From NCBI GenBank assembly GCA_026003895.1, contig BPIC01000004.1, positions 310,001 through 374,000 of the forward strand: a stretch of 64,000 nt of DNA. The letters run 5' to 3'. A program made the translations under genes and the position numbers. Shown piece after piece: positions 36,831-45,751 of the stretch. How positions within the stretch are numbered: the stretch's first letter is position 1; each line of letters starts with the position of its first letter. The notes under the pieces are model-generated. The model did no database searches and had not been told where the DNA came from. It was given only the letters and a program-made list of their open reading frames with translations. The stretch is from Dehalococcoidia bacterium. GTDB lineage: Bacteria; Chloroflexota; Dehalococcoidia; SpSt-223.

Positions 36831-37879
36831 CGCTTTCCTCGCAGCCGGTAGATATAGGCGAGCACTTCGGCAACGGCTTGGTACAGCTCAGACGGGATCG
36901 CCTCGTCAAGCTCGACGGTTGCATAGAGCGTGCGGGCGAGCGAGACGTTTTCGACGCACGGCACATCGTGCTCTGCCGCAATGCGCTTGATCTGCAGGGC
37001 GATCAGGTCGACGCCTTTCGCGACAACGCGCGGCGCGGGGTCGGCGATGGAGTCGTAGGCGAGCGCCACCGCGTAGTGGGTCGGGTTCGTGACCACGACC
37101 GCCGCCTTCGGCACCTTTGCCATCATGCGGCTGGTCGCCATCTGGCGCTGAATGCGCTTCACCCGCGCCTTGATCTCTGGGTTGCCTTCCTGCTGTTTCA
37201 GCTCTTGCTTGATCTCGTCCTTGCTCATTCGAATGCTCTTCTCGAATTCAAAGCGCTGGTAGAAGTAGTCGAGCGCCGAAAGAGCGAGATAGGCGAGACC
37301 ACACTTGAAGGCGATCTCCGCGCCGATGGCGGCGATCGCAGCAGCGGCCGCGGCCGGTGGCACGGCGATGAGCGCGACGATCTGCAGCTGGTTGGCAGCG
37401 AGAACGCTGTAGGCGACCGCGCCGATGAGCACGATCTTGGCGACCGACTTGACGAGCTCGACGAGGCCACGGGGCGAGACGAGCCGCTGCAAGCCGGTCA
37501 GCGGATTCAGCCGCGACAATTGCGGGGTAACCGCCTTCGTGGAGAAGAGCAGGCCGACCTGACCGACGCCCGCGATCAGCGTGATGGCAACCACCCCAAG
37601 CATCACCGGTGCGACGAGGGTGAACGCCTGCATCCCCACCGACCAGCCGAACGGTTGAAGGTGGGCGGTGGTCAACTCGCGAGTGGTGGCGGCGGCGAGC
37701 GATTCGCGGAAGATCCCGCTCAGGCTGGGCAAGAAGCTGCCGCCGACTGCCTGCAGAATGACCAGTCCGCCCAGCAGGGCAGTGGCGACGGTGACGTCGA
37801 TGCTCTTGCCGACCTGACCTTCACGACGGGCCTCTTGGCGTCGTTTCGGAGTTGCGGCCTCCGTGCGTTCGCCCGCCAT
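36827..37879 (-). CDS. flhB: Flagellar export switch protein FlhB
   Basis: 350 aa. It starts MAGERTEAATPKRRQEARRE, then four membrane helices (about 30-210), the conserved ALDYFYQRFEFEKSIRMSKD linker and the autocleavage site NPTH in VVTNPTHYAVALAYD. Cleavage after Asn switches export from rod/hook to filament substrates. The ATG overlaps the fliR stop by one base (TAATG). Confidence 0.95.
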   Translation of the reverse strand: MAGERTEAATPKRRQEARREGQVGKSIDVTVATALLGGLVILQAVGGSFLPSLSGIFRESLAAATTRELTTAHLQPFGWSVGMQAFTLVAPVMLGVVAITLIAGVGQVGLLFSTKAVTPQLSRLNPLTGLQRLVSPRGLVELVKSVAKIVLIGAVAYSVLAANQLQIVALIAVPPAAAAAAIAAIGAEIAFKCGLAYLALSALDYFYQRFEFEKSIRMSKDEIKQELKQQEGNPEIKARVKRIQRQMATSRMMAKVPKAAVVVTNPTHYAVALAYDSIADPAPRVVAKGVDLIALQIKRIAAEHDVPCVENVSLARTLYATVELDEAIPSELYQAVAEVLAYIYRLRGKR

Positions 37880-38652
37880 TACTTCACCACCAGCCCGGCC
37901 TGCGCCGTCATCGTCCGGAAGGCGCTATCGAGATAGGCGGCAAACGCCGGCAACGTCAGCAGGACGACCACGATTCCCACCGTCACCTTGAGCGGCATCG
38001 AGACGACGAAGACATTCATTTGGGGGACGGTGCGGGTCAGGACGCCGAGCGCGACGTCGGTGAGCAGCAGTGCGCCGGTGACGGGCAGCGCGATCTGAAA
38101 GGCGATCACCCAGAACTCGCCCGCCATCGCCAACACCCGGCTTGTCGCGAGATCCGCGGAGAGCCCTGGGGCGGTGAGCGGGATCGCCTCGAAGGTGCGT
38201 TGGAGCGACGCGATCAGCCAGTGGTGCCCGGAAATCGTCAGAAACACCATCGTCGCGAACAGTGTGTAGAAGGTGTCGAGCGAGTTCGAGGCGCCCTCGA
38301 ACATTGGATCGATCACTTGGGACAATCCGAAACCGATCTGTGTGCCGATCAACCCGGCCCCGGTTTGGATCGCGCCGAAGACCAGCGACGCGGCAAAGCC
38401 GATCGCCAGACCGACGATCGCGTTCAGCAGCAGCAGCCCGGAAAAGGGCAACAGGTCGCGCGGTAATCCGGCAGGCGGCGTGCTCCCCGGCGGCAAGAGG
38501 ACGACGGCGAGAGCGATGGCCAACCCAATCTTCACCGGGCCGGGCAGGGCGCGGCTGCTATAGATTGGCGAGGCGACCAGCATGCCGCTGACACGAGCCA
38601 GCACCAGCGCGAGCGCTGTCACATAGGCGGTGACGCTCTCCGGGAGGATCAT
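37879..38652 (-). CDS. fliR: Flagellar export gate protein FliR
   Basis: 257 aa from the ATG at 38652 (ATGA overlap with the fliQ stop). Six hydrophobic segments; ARVSGMLVASPIYSSRALPG and GFGLSQVIDPMFEGASNSLD are typical of FliR/SctT. It forms the FliP5-Q4-R1 gate in the membrane. Confidence 0.93.
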   Translation of the reverse strand: MILPESVTAYVTALALVLARVSGMLVASPIYSSRALPGPVKIGLAIALAVVLLPPGSTPPAGLPRDLLPFSGLLLLNAIVGLAIGFAASLVFGAIQTGAGLIGTQIGFGLSQVIDPMFEGASNSLDTFYTLFATMVFLTISGHHWLIASLQRTFEAIPLTAPGLSADLATSRVLAMAGEFWVIAFQIALPVTGALLLTDVALGVLTRTVPQMNVFVVSMPLKVTVGIVVVLLTLPAFAAYLDSAFRTMTAQAGLVVK

Positions 38653-38918
38653 TTGATCAGCTCCGGCAGCCGCTCGAGCAGCCCCGTCGTATAGCTGACC
38701 ATCGTTCCGATCATCCAAGGACCGAGGATCGCCACGGTCGCAAAGACGGCGAGGATCTTCGGCACGTAGGCGAGCGTCATCTCGTTGACCTGGGTCGCGG
38801 CTTGGAAGACCGAGATCAGCAGCCCGACCACCAACCCAACGAGCAAGATCGGCCCGGCGAGGAACAGCGTCAGCATCAGTGCGTCGCGCCCAGCTTGCAG
38901 CACCAAGAGATCGGTCAT
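38649..38918 (-). CDS. fliQ: Flagellar export gate protein FliQ
   Basis: 89 aa, the exact usual length, from the second of two adjacent ATGs, which is 5 bases after AGGTG. Two membrane helices flank FQAATQVNEMTLAYVPKI, the conserved loop of FliQ/SctS. Four copies join the FliP/FliR gate. Confidence 0.94.
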   Translation of the reverse strand: MTDLLVLQAGRDALMLTLFLAGPILLVGLVVGLLISVFQAATQVNEMTLAYVPKILAVFATVAILGPWMIGTMVSYTTGLLERLPELIK

Positions 38919-38926
38919 CATCGCAC

Positions 38927-39718
38927 CTAGACGAAGCTCGCCACGAGTGAACGAGTGATGAGGTACCAACCGTCGGCCAGCACAAAGAGCAGCACCTTGA
39001 AGGGCAGCGAGATGAGCGAGGGCGGCAGCATCATCATGCCCATCGACATCAGGCTGCTTGAGACGACGAGGTCGATGATGAGAAACGGGATGAAGATGAA
39101 GAATCCCATCTGAAAGGCAGTGCGCAGCTCGCTGATGATGAAGGCGGGCACCACGACGTGAAGCGGCAGATCGTCGGGCGAGCGCGGCCGCTCGATTTTG
39201 GACAGTTGGACGAAGAGCGCCAGATCTTTCTCACGTGTCTGCTTCACCATGAAGGCACGGATCGGGACAATTGCGCGGTTGATCGCTTCGCTCTGGCTGA
39301 TGGTGCCTTTTAGGTAGGGATCGATCGCGACGGCATTCACCTCGCCCCAGACGGGCGCCATCGTGAAGAAGGTGAGGAAGAGCGCGAGCCCGATGAGCAC
39401 TTGATTGGGCGGGAGCTGCGGCACGCCGATGGCGCTGCGGACAAACCCGAGCACGACGATGGTTCGCGTGAACGAGGTGACCATGATGAGCAGCGCCGGG
39501 GCGAGCGCCAGCACGGTGAGCAAGAGGACGATCTGGAGGCCGATGGCAGCATCGGCGGGCCGAGTCGCCTGCCCAACCTCGACGGTCACCTTGGGGGCGG
39601 GAACACCCTCAACTGGGGCACCGACGCACCCCGAAAGCGTGACGAGCAGCCCAAGAAAGAGGAACGCGGCGAGGACGATTCGCGCACGGCGGGCGGGCGG
39701 AAGCAGGCGCTGGGTCAT
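38927..39718 (-). CDS. fliP: Flagellar export gate protein FliP
   Basis: 263 aa from the ATG at 39718 (ATGA overlap with fliO). After a signal-like N terminus, the FliP core shows [59 protein letters not shown] and [20 protein letters not shown]. Unusually the signal ends [10 protein letters not shown], which looks like a lipobox. FliP forms the pentameric core of the gate. Confidence 0.94.
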   Translation of the reverse strand: MTQRLLPPARRARIVLAAFLFLGLLVTLSGCVGAPVEGVPAPKVTVEVGQATRPADAAIGLQIVLLLTVLALAPALLIMVTSFTRTIVVLGFVRSAIGVPQLPPNQVLIGLALFLTFFTMAPVWGEVNAVAIDPYLKGTISQSEAINRAIVPIRAFMVKQTREKDLALFVQLSKIERPRSPDDLPLHVVVPAFIISELRTAFQMGFFIFIPFLIIDLVVSSSLMSMGMMMLPPSLISLPFKVLLFVLADGWYLITRSLVASFV

Positions 39719-40182
39719 TCCCGTTCCTCGTGGGAGGCGCGTTCGAGAGCGTCGGCAAACGCGAGAGGCCTCCCGCCTCGATCGACGCGGGTAAGGGTGG
39801 TGATCTGGGTCGGCGTCGCCCCGAGCAGCAGCGTCTGGTCGGCGACCTGAACGAGGTAGAGCGTCCGGTTGTTGGCGAGGTGCGTCACTTCGAGGACGTC
39901 GACCTGGCGGGCGCGGCCGGGAGCCAGCGAGCGGCCGTGGATGATGCGCAGCACTTGGGCACTCAGGCCGATGAGAACAAGGACGATGAGCAGCTTCGCC
40001 CCGAGGTCGATGGCAGTCAAGACGCCCGAGCCCTCGGCTGCGCCCTCGGCGGTCCAGAAGAGGGCGTAGACACAGGCAAGGATGATCGCGCCGCCCGCGA
40101 GGAGCGTTCGCTGCACTGTCGAAAGGCGCTCCCAACGTCGGCGCAACTGCGTCAGCACGTCGGGGGGGTGAGATCCGTTCAC
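39715..40182 (-). CDS. fliO: FliO-like flagellar biosynthesis protein
   Basis: 155 aa from a GTG at 40182. Two hydrophobic segments (about 24-45 and 58-78) precede a small cytoplasmic domain ([39 protein letters not shown]) matching the FliO pattern of a short beta domain after the helix. FliO helps assemble FliP rings. It is the first gene of the flagellar run on this strand. Confidence 0.82.
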   Translation of the reverse strand: MNGSHPPDVLTQLRRRWERLSTVQRTLLAGGAIILACVYALFWTAEGAAEGSGVLTAIDLGAKLLIVLVLIGLSAQVLRIIHGRSLAPGRARQVDVLEVTHLANNRTLYLVQVADQTLLLGATPTQITTLTRVDRGGRPLAFADALERASHEERE

Positions 40183-40255
40183 GCGCTCAGTATGGGTTTT
40201 GCAGCGCGTCGGTCAGTAGAGCCGATAGTCAGGAAATGCGTTGGAGCCTAGTCCC

Positions 40256-40293
40256 GACCGTCCCGGGATTGCTCCCGTGTCCCGGCGCAGGTC
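40256..40293 (-). promoter_or_regulatory. Structured leader element before the flagellar operon
   Basis: On the minus strand this stretch folds as GACC / GGTC outer pairs and CCGGGA / TCCCGG inner pairs around a loop; a rival fold is CGGGA-GCAA-TCCCG with a GNRA-type tetraloop. CGGGA occurs four times (plus-strand TCCCG at 40252, 40261, 40273 and 40280). It lies 74-111 bases before the fliO start and downstream of the zinc-ribbon terminator, so it should be in the operon promoter or 5' leader. There is no T run to make it a terminator. Confidence 0.4.
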
Positions 40294-40345
40294 CTAGAGG
40301 AATTCCCTACTGCTCGAGGAGGTGTGCGCCGCGCGAGCAAGAGAA

Positions 40346-40372
40346 AAGGGCGAAGCGTCCTGCTTCGCCCTT
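40346..40372 (-). terminator. Intrinsic terminator of the zinc-ribbon gene
   Basis: A perfect 11-bp stem (AAGGGCGAAGC / GCTTCGCCCTT) with a 5-base loop is followed on the minus strand by TTCTCTT. It lies 22 bases past the stop at 40395 and insulates the flagellar operon from it. Confidence 0.8.
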
Positions 40373-40394
40373 GGGAGAGTTGGGTTGCCGATCG

Positions 40395-40541
40395 TTAGAC
40401 GGTGGCCTTCTCGCGTTCGGCGAGGTCTCGCGCGTTATATCGCGCGTAGCCGCAGACGCATTGAACGTAGGGGATCGCTCGCCAGTCTACGCGGATGATG
40501 ACCGGTCGGTGGCATTTGGGGCAGCAAAGCTTGTCGGACAT
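40395..40541 (-). CDS. 48-aa zinc-ribbon protein
   Basis: 48 aa. It reads MSDKLCCPKCHRPVIIRVDW and goes on to YVQCVCGYARYNARDL; the CPKC and CVC pairs form a Cys4 zinc ribbon. AGGAGGG lies 6 bases before the ATG, a sigma-70-like promoter 49 bases upstream and a terminator downstream, so it is a complete single-gene unit. No named family is recognised; small ribbons of this type often bind RNA, DNA or a protein partner. It lies between the nuo and fli operons, on their strand. Confidence 0.8.
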   Translation of the reverse strand: MSDKLCCPKCHRPVIIRVDWRAIPYVQCVCGYARYNARDLAEREKATV

Positions 40542-40589
40542 CGTCGTCCCTCCTCGTCGGCGTGCGCTGCTGTGACGCCCTCTGCATTG

Positions 40590-40618
40590 AGTATCGGATC
40601 GATCGCGAGCTCGGGCAA
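40590..40618 (-). promoter_or_regulatory. Promoter of the zinc-ribbon gene with upstream direct repeat
   Basis: On the minus strand TTGCCC (40613-40618) and GATACT (40590-40595) are 17 bases apart. Just upstream, GAAGACTGT occurs twice (40629-40637 and 40652-40660), 23 bases apart, about two helical turns, as for an activator or repressor pair. Confidence 0.5.
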
Positions 40619-40670
40619 GCCTTTTGGCACAGTCTTCCAGTGATCGGAAGTACAGTCTTCAGCCGCCTTT

Positions 40671-42095
40671 CTATCCGAAAAGGGGAGCGACGGCGCTCCG
40701 GACGATGACGAACAGGGGCGCGGGCGCGACGCCGATGGCGATAGTGGCAACCACGAGCACGCTGAGCAGGGCGCGCTCGGTGGCCGTCATTGGCAAGGGG
40801 CCGACTTTGATAGGCGCAACGACGTAGAGCTGCCGGATGACCATCAGGTAGTAGTAGAGCGAGACGACGCTCATGGTGACCCCGATGGCGACGAGCCAGA
40901 TGAGGCCGGCTTGAGCGGCGGTGAGGAACAGATAGAACTTCGTCACGAAGCCGGCGAGCAGCGGGAGACCGGCAAGCGAAAAGAAGGCGGCGGTGAGCGC
41001 GAAGGCAGCGAACGGGGCACGTTCGGCGAGGCCGGCGTAGTCGTCAATGTCCTCGTCGCCGGTGCGGTTTTCCACGATGATGACGACCAAAAACGCGGCG
41101 AAGTTCGTCGCAGCGTAGCCCGCGAGGTGGAAGACAATCGCCTCAGCCGCGCCTGCGCCGAAGCCGGCCAGCCCGACGAGCAGATAGCCGACCTGGCCAA
41201 TGGACGAATAGGCGAGCAGCCGCTTCAGGTTGCGTTGGCGGATCGCGACGGTGTTGCCGAGGACCATCGTCGCGGCCGCGACGGCGGCCAGCGGCGGCCC
41301 AATCAGCGGGAGCGTCGAGGGCAGGGCTTCGGCAAGCAGCCGGACGAGCAATCCGAAGCCGGCGGCTTTGGCGGCGACGGCGAGCAAGGCCGCGATCGGC
41401 GTAGGGGCGCCCTGATAGGCGTCTGGCGCCCACATGTGGAAGGGGACGGCGGCGATCTTGAAGCCCAAGCCGCCGAGAATGAGCACAAGCGCGGCGACCA
41501 GCCCGGGCGAAGGCGTGCCGCTAGCGAGCGCCTGAGCGATACCGGCGTAATTCGTGGTGCCGGTCAGGCCGTAGAGCAGGCTAAGGCCATAGAGGAGCAC
41601 TGCCGATGAGATGGCGCCGAGCAGGATGTACTTTGTCCCCGCTTCATTGGATTTCGGGTTCCACTTGCTGTAGCTCACGAGGACGTAGAGGCTGAAATTG
41701 AGCAATTCGAGGCCAATATAGGCCGTTAGAAGCTCGGTCGCGCCGGTCATCAGGGCCATGCCGAGCGCCGCAAAGACGATCAGCCCGTAGTACTCGCCTG
41801 CACCGGGAAGCCGCCGCCGGGCATAGTCGAGTGACATGAGGATGACGATCGCGCCCATCACCAGGGCGAGGATCTTGAACAGCAGCGCGAACCGGTCCAG
41901 CACGTACAGCTCGCCCATCGCACCCGCCGCGCCCCACCACGTGGCGCAAAAGAAGGCAAGCGCCAGCATCCCAAGGGCGGCGAGCCAGCCGACGATGGGC
42001 GCCCGCCGCGCTGGCAGGAGGAGGTCGGCGGCCAAGACGAGGAACGCGAGGCCGCCGATCAGCAGCTCGGGCAGCAGCAGATAGAGGGCTGTCAC
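40671..42095 (-). CDS. nuoN: NADH-quinone oxidoreductase subunit N
   Basis: 474 aa, about 14 membrane helices of the Mrp-antiporter type. Proton-path residues are visible in LTAYIGLELLNFSLYVL (Glu), in PFHMWAPDAYQGAPTPIAAL and near RNLKRLLAYSSIGQVGYLL (Lys/His). NuoN is one of three antiporter-like proton pumps of complex I. It ends the nuo run and overlaps nuoM by 4 bases. Confidence 0.95.
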   Translation of the reverse strand: MTALYLLLPELLIGGLAFLVLAADLLLPARRAPIVGWLAALGMLALAFFCATWWGAAGAMGELYVLDRFALLFKILALVMGAIVILMSLDYARRRLPGAGEYYGLIVFAALGMALMTGATELLTAYIGLELLNFSLYVLVSYSKWNPKSNEAGTKYILLGAISSAVLLYGLSLLYGLTGTTNYAGIAQALASGTPSPGLVAALVLILGGLGFKIAAVPFHMWAPDAYQGAPTPIAALLAVAAKAAGFGLLVRLLAEALPSTLPLIGPPLAAVAAATMVLGNTVAIRQRNLKRLLAYSSIGQVGYLLVGLAGFGAGAAEAIVFHLAGYAATNFAAFLVVIIVENRTGDEDIDDYAGLAERAPFAAFALTAAFFSLAGLPLLAGFVTKFYLFLTAAQAGLIWLVAIGVTMSVVSLYYYLMVIRQLYVVAPIKVGPLPMTATERALLSVLVVATIAIGVAPAPLFVIVRSAVAPLFG

Positions 42096-43564
42096 TCGAC
42101 GCCGCCCAAGCGCCGGACGATCGGCAAGACGCTGCCAACAATCGGGCCGATGAGCGGGGCAGGGTAAAGCCCGACTGCGACGAGAACGAAAGCGAGGCTC
42201 GCGCCTGCCGCCACGTCAAGCGGTGTGCCATCTCGCAGCGCACGCCATGCTGCTTCGGGAGGGCCAAAGAAGACGCGGGCGATCAGCCGGAGGACGTAGG
42301 TCGCGGTGATCGCGACCCCGACGACGGCGAGTACGACGAAGAGCCACGCTTGCGCCTGCGCCAACCCGCTGAAGACGAGGAACTCGGCGACGAAACCGGA
42401 GAGCCCCGGCAGCCCGAGCGAGGCGAGTCCAGCGAGGATGAACAGCACGCTCACCGCCGGCATCGTGCAGATCAACCCGCGGAAAGCGGCGATGTCGCGC
42501 GTGTGCGCTTGGTCGTAGATCACGCCGACCATCGCGAAGAACAGAGCCGTCATGATGCCGTGGGAGAACATCTGGAGCACGGCACCAGTTGTTCCTATCA
42601 GGGAAAGCGAGGCGAGTCCCATCAGGACGTAGCCCATGTGTGACACGGACGAATAGCCGATAACGTATTTCAGGTCGCGCTGCGACATCGCGCTGAGTGC
42701 GCCATAAATGACGTTGACGGTTGCCAGCACGAGCAGGACCGGTAGCCAGATCCGCGCCCCCTCGGGCAGGAGTGTCATCGCAATGCGCAGGATGCCGAAG
42801 GCGCCGAGTTTCATCAGCACACCTGCGTGGAGCATGCTGACCGCCGTCGGGGCAGCGACGTGCCCGTCCGGCGACCACGTGTGGAGCGGCCACATCCCCG
42901 CGAGGACGCCGAAGCCGATCATGAAGAGCAGGAAGGCGATCGACTGGGTGAGCGGGTCGAAGGTGATGTGCTGGAGCCGAAACAGGTCGAAGGAGTTGAT
43001 GCCGCTGGCAACATAGAGCATCAGCAGCCCGATCCAGATCAGGATCGAGCCGGCCACGAGCATTAGCGTCAGCTTGAGTGCGCCGTATTCCTTGTTCGTA
43101 CTGCCCCAGACGGCGATCAGCAGGTACATCGGCAGCACCGCCACCTCGTACCAGAAGAAGAAGAAGAAGAGGTCGGTCGAGCAGAAGACTCCGTACACCC
43201 CGGCGACGAGGAGGAGCAACAGCGCAAAGAAGTCCTTCGGCCGATAGTCCACCCGCCACGAGATCAGGACACCAGTGACAATGACGATTCCGGTCAAGAG
43301 GAGCATCACGACCGACGAGCCATCGACCGCGAGGGCGTAGTCGATGCCGATCTGGGGCAGCCACGGCAATCGCTCGGCCAGTTGGAAGCCGGCGCGAACC
43401 GTGTCGTAGACAAGAAAGACGGCAACGGCAGCCGCTGCCGAGATGCCGGCGGCGGCAAGCGCGACGGCGCGGATCAAGCCGTGCCGATCCCGAGGCAGGA
43501 CGAGCAAGACGAGCGCACCCACAAGCGGCGTCAGCGTCATCAGTGAAAGAAGCGGAATGTTCAC
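42092..43564 (-). CDS. nuoM: NADH-quinone oxidoreductase subunit M
   Basis: 490 aa from a GTG at 43564, just past the nuoL stop. Antiporter-type membrane protein with FFWYEVAVLPMYLLIAVWGS (key Glu), PLHTWSPDGHVAAPTAVSML and QRDLKYVIGYSSVSHMGYVL (key Lys/His). It is a proton-pumping subunit of complex I. Confidence 0.95.
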   Translation of the reverse strand: MNIPLLSLMTLTPLVGALVLLVLPRDRHGLIRAVALAAAGISAAAAVAVFLVYDTVRAGFQLAERLPWLPQIGIDYALAVDGSSVVMLLLTGIVIVTGVLISWRVDYRPKDFFALLLLLVAGVYGVFCSTDLFFFFFWYEVAVLPMYLLIAVWGSTNKEYGALKLTLMLVAGSILIWIGLLMLYVASGINSFDLFRLQHITFDPLTQSIAFLLFMIGFGVLAGMWPLHTWSPDGHVAAPTAVSMLHAGVLMKLGAFGILRIAMTLLPEGARIWLPVLLVLATVNVIYGALSAMSQRDLKYVIGYSSVSHMGYVLMGLASLSLIGTTGAVLQMFSHGIMTALFFAMVGVIYDQAHTRDIAAFRGLICTMPAVSVLFILAGLASLGLPGLSGFVAEFLVFSGLAQAQAWLFVVLAVVGVAITATYVLRLIARVFFGPPEAAWRALRDGTPLDVAAGASLAFVLVAVGLYPAPLIGPIVGSVLPIVRRLGGVE

Positions 43565-43565
43565 C

Positions 43566-45455
43566 TCAGCGCCCTGACCAGAGGATGATCCCCGCGATGA
43601 GCGCCATACCAGCGACAATCGCGAGCGCATAGGTGGACAAGTTGCCGGTCTGAAGGGTGCGCAGCGCACCACCGACGACAGCGGGCAGGCGGCCGGCGCC
43701 ATTGACCCCAGCGTCGTTTACCCAGCGGCGGTCGAACCACGCGAAAAAGGCCGAGAGCCGCATCACCACCTGCGTGGTCAGCCACCTGTAGAGCGCATCG
43801 ATGAAGAATCCGCGCTCGAGCACCGCTGCGCCGGGCAACCGCCGCCTAATCCGTGCCCCGCTCCGATAGACCGCCCAGGCCGCTCCTGCCCCGGCAAGGG
43901 CCGCCGCCGCCGACGTCCCCAAGACCAGTCCGTTCGGCGTTGCCTCGTGGTGCGCATGGTAGTAGCTGCCGATCTCCGCGTACTGAGCCGGCGGGTGGCC
44001 GGTCTCGCCGGCAAGAAAGGCGATGATGTTCGCCGAGGGGCCGAACGGGATGAAGAGCAGGAAGCCGAGCAAGAGCGACGGCACCGTGAAGGCGACGAGC
44101 GGCCCGAGCATCACCGCAGGAGATTCGTGGGCATGGCCGTGCATCTGATCGGGGCCGAGGAAGGCGCGGACCCAGAGGCGGAACGTATAGAAGGCGGTGA
44201 GCGCCGAGACAGCGAGCGTCGCGACGAAGAGCAGCGTGCTGCGATCCAGCAGCCCAAGCAGGATCTCATCCTTTGAGAAATAGCCGCTCGTGAGCGGGAC
44301 CCCAGCGAGCGCTGCCGCGCCGGCGAGCATCGTGAACGCGGTGACAGGGAGGGAACGCCGCAAGCCGCCCAGCTCATCGAGTTTCTGCCGCGTCGTGCCA
44401 TGGATCACCGATCCGGCAGCGAGAAAGAGCAGCGCCTTGAAGGCAGCGTGGGTCGTCAGATGAAAGATCGCGGCGGGGAGGAAACCGGTCCCGAGCGCCG
44501 CGAACATCAACCCAAGCTGCGAGATGGTCGAGTAGGCGAGGATGCGCTTGATATCGGTCTGGACGAGAGCGAGAAGCGAGGCGCCAGCAGCGCTGATCAG
44601 GCCCACCGCCGCGACAACGGCGAGTGCCACCGGTGCGGCCTCGAAGATTGGAAACAGTCGCGCAACGAGGTACACACCGGCGGTCACCATCGTTGCCGCG
44701 TGAATGAGCGCCGAGACCGGTGTCGGCCCTTCCATCGCGTCCGGCAGCCAGACATGGAGCGGAAACTGACCTGACTTGCCGAATGCTCCGAGCAGGACGA
44801 GGATGGCCGCTGCGGTGAGTGTGCCACCGTCGATGGCTCCCTGCTGCACTGCGGTGACGATCGCCGGGATGTCCAACGTCCCGGTCGCCCGGAACAAGAG
44901 CAAGATGCCGATTAGCAGGCCGACATCGCCGACACGGGTGGTAATGAACGCTTTCTTCGCTGCCTCGACGGCCGCCGGCCGGTCGAACCAGAAGCCGATC
45001 AAGAGATAGGAGCAGAGGCCGACCACTTCCCAACAGACGTAGAGCGTCAGCAGGCTTGCCGACAGCACGAGCCCAAGCATGGCAGCGGTGAACAGGGCGA
45101 CCACGGCGAAGAACCAGCCGAAGCGCGCTTCTCCCCCCATATACCCGAGGGCGTACACTTGGATATGCGTCGAGCAGATCAGGACGACGCCGAGCACCAG
45201 CGCTGCCAGCGGGTCGACGATGTAGGACACGTGGAGCGCGTCGCCCCCGACAGTGAACCAAACTGGCTGGTAGAGCTGAGGGCCCTCGACGAAAAGTGCG
45301 CCGAGCAGCGGGGCCCAGAGCACCGCGCCCGCGCCGGTGAGCACGATGGCGATCCCGGCTCCTTGGCCGGGGAGCCAGCGGCCGAGCGTGGCGGTCAGCA
45401 GAAAGGCAAGGAACGGGAGCGCCGGCAGCAGCCACGCCGAGGCGGTCGTTACCAT
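43566..45455 (-). CDS. nuoL: NADH-quinone oxidoreductase subunit L
   Basis: 629 aa, full length. SLLTLYVCWEVVGLCSYLLI (key Glu), PLHVWLPDAMEGPTPVSALI, DIKRILAYSTISQLGLMFAA and the long C-terminal lateral helix region are present. NuoL is the distal proton pump and its lateral helix ties the membrane arm together. Its ATG overlaps the nuoK stop by 7 bases. Confidence 0.95.
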   Translation of the reverse strand: MVTTASAWLLPALPFLAFLLTATLGRWLPGQGAGIAIVLTGAGAVLWAPLLGALFVEGPQLYQPVWFTVGGDALHVSYIVDPLAALVLGVVLICSTHIQVYALGYMGGEARFGWFFAVVALFTAAMLGLVLSASLLTLYVCWEVVGLCSYLLIGFWFDRPAAVEAAKKAFITTRVGDVGLLIGILLLFRATGTLDIPAIVTAVQQGAIDGGTLTAAAILVLLGAFGKSGQFPLHVWLPDAMEGPTPVSALIHAATMVTAGVYLVARLFPIFEAAPVALAVVAAVGLISAAGASLLALVQTDIKRILAYSTISQLGLMFAALGTGFLPAAIFHLTTHAAFKALLFLAAGSVIHGTTRQKLDELGGLRRSLPVTAFTMLAGAAALAGVPLTSGYFSKDEILLGLLDRSTLLFVATLAVSALTAFYTFRLWVRAFLGPDQMHGHAHESPAVMLGPLVAFTVPSLLLGFLLFIPFGPSANIIAFLAGETGHPPAQYAEIGSYYHAHHEATPNGLVLGTSAAAALAGAGAAWAVYRSGARIRRRLPGAAVLERGFFIDALYRWLTTQVVMRLSAFFAWFDRRWVNDAGVNGAGRLPAVVGGALRTLQTGNLSTYALAIVAGMALIAGIILWSGR

Positions 45456-45751
45456 TTCAGCTCGTCGAGACGGTCGATGTCGACGGTCTGGCGGTTGCGG
45501 TGGAGCCGAAGCAGGATGCCGAGCGCCAGCCCGACCTCGGCGGCGGCGACGCAGATGACGAAGATCGCCACCACCTGACCGGTCAGGTCGCCGCGAAAGG
45601 CGCCGAAGCCAAGGAAATTGAGCGCAACGGCGTTCAGCATCACCTCGACGGCGAGCAAGATGAGAACCGCATTGCGGCGCGCGAGGACGCCGTACAGCCC
45701 GATGGCGAACAGGACGGCGCTCAGACCAGCGACCGCCTCGAGCGGGATCAC
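45449..45751 (-). CDS. nuoK: NADH-quinone oxidoreductase subunit K
   Basis: 100 aa from a GTG at 45751 (GTGA overlap with nuoJ), the usual NuoK length. Three helices with the membrane Glu residues in LLAVEVMLNAVALNFL and CVAAAEVGLALGILL. It lies in the E-channel of complex I. Confidence 0.94.
   Translation of the reverse strand: MIPLEAVAGLSAVLFAIGLYGVLARRNAVLILLAVEVMLNAVALNFLGFGAFRGDLTGQVVAIFVICVAAAEVGLALGILLRLHRNRQTVDIDRLDELKW

Noticed and set aside
35094-36851. 585-aa plus-strand open frame
   Set aside because: Antisense shadow of flhA with Asp/Glu/Arg-rich nonsense sequence.
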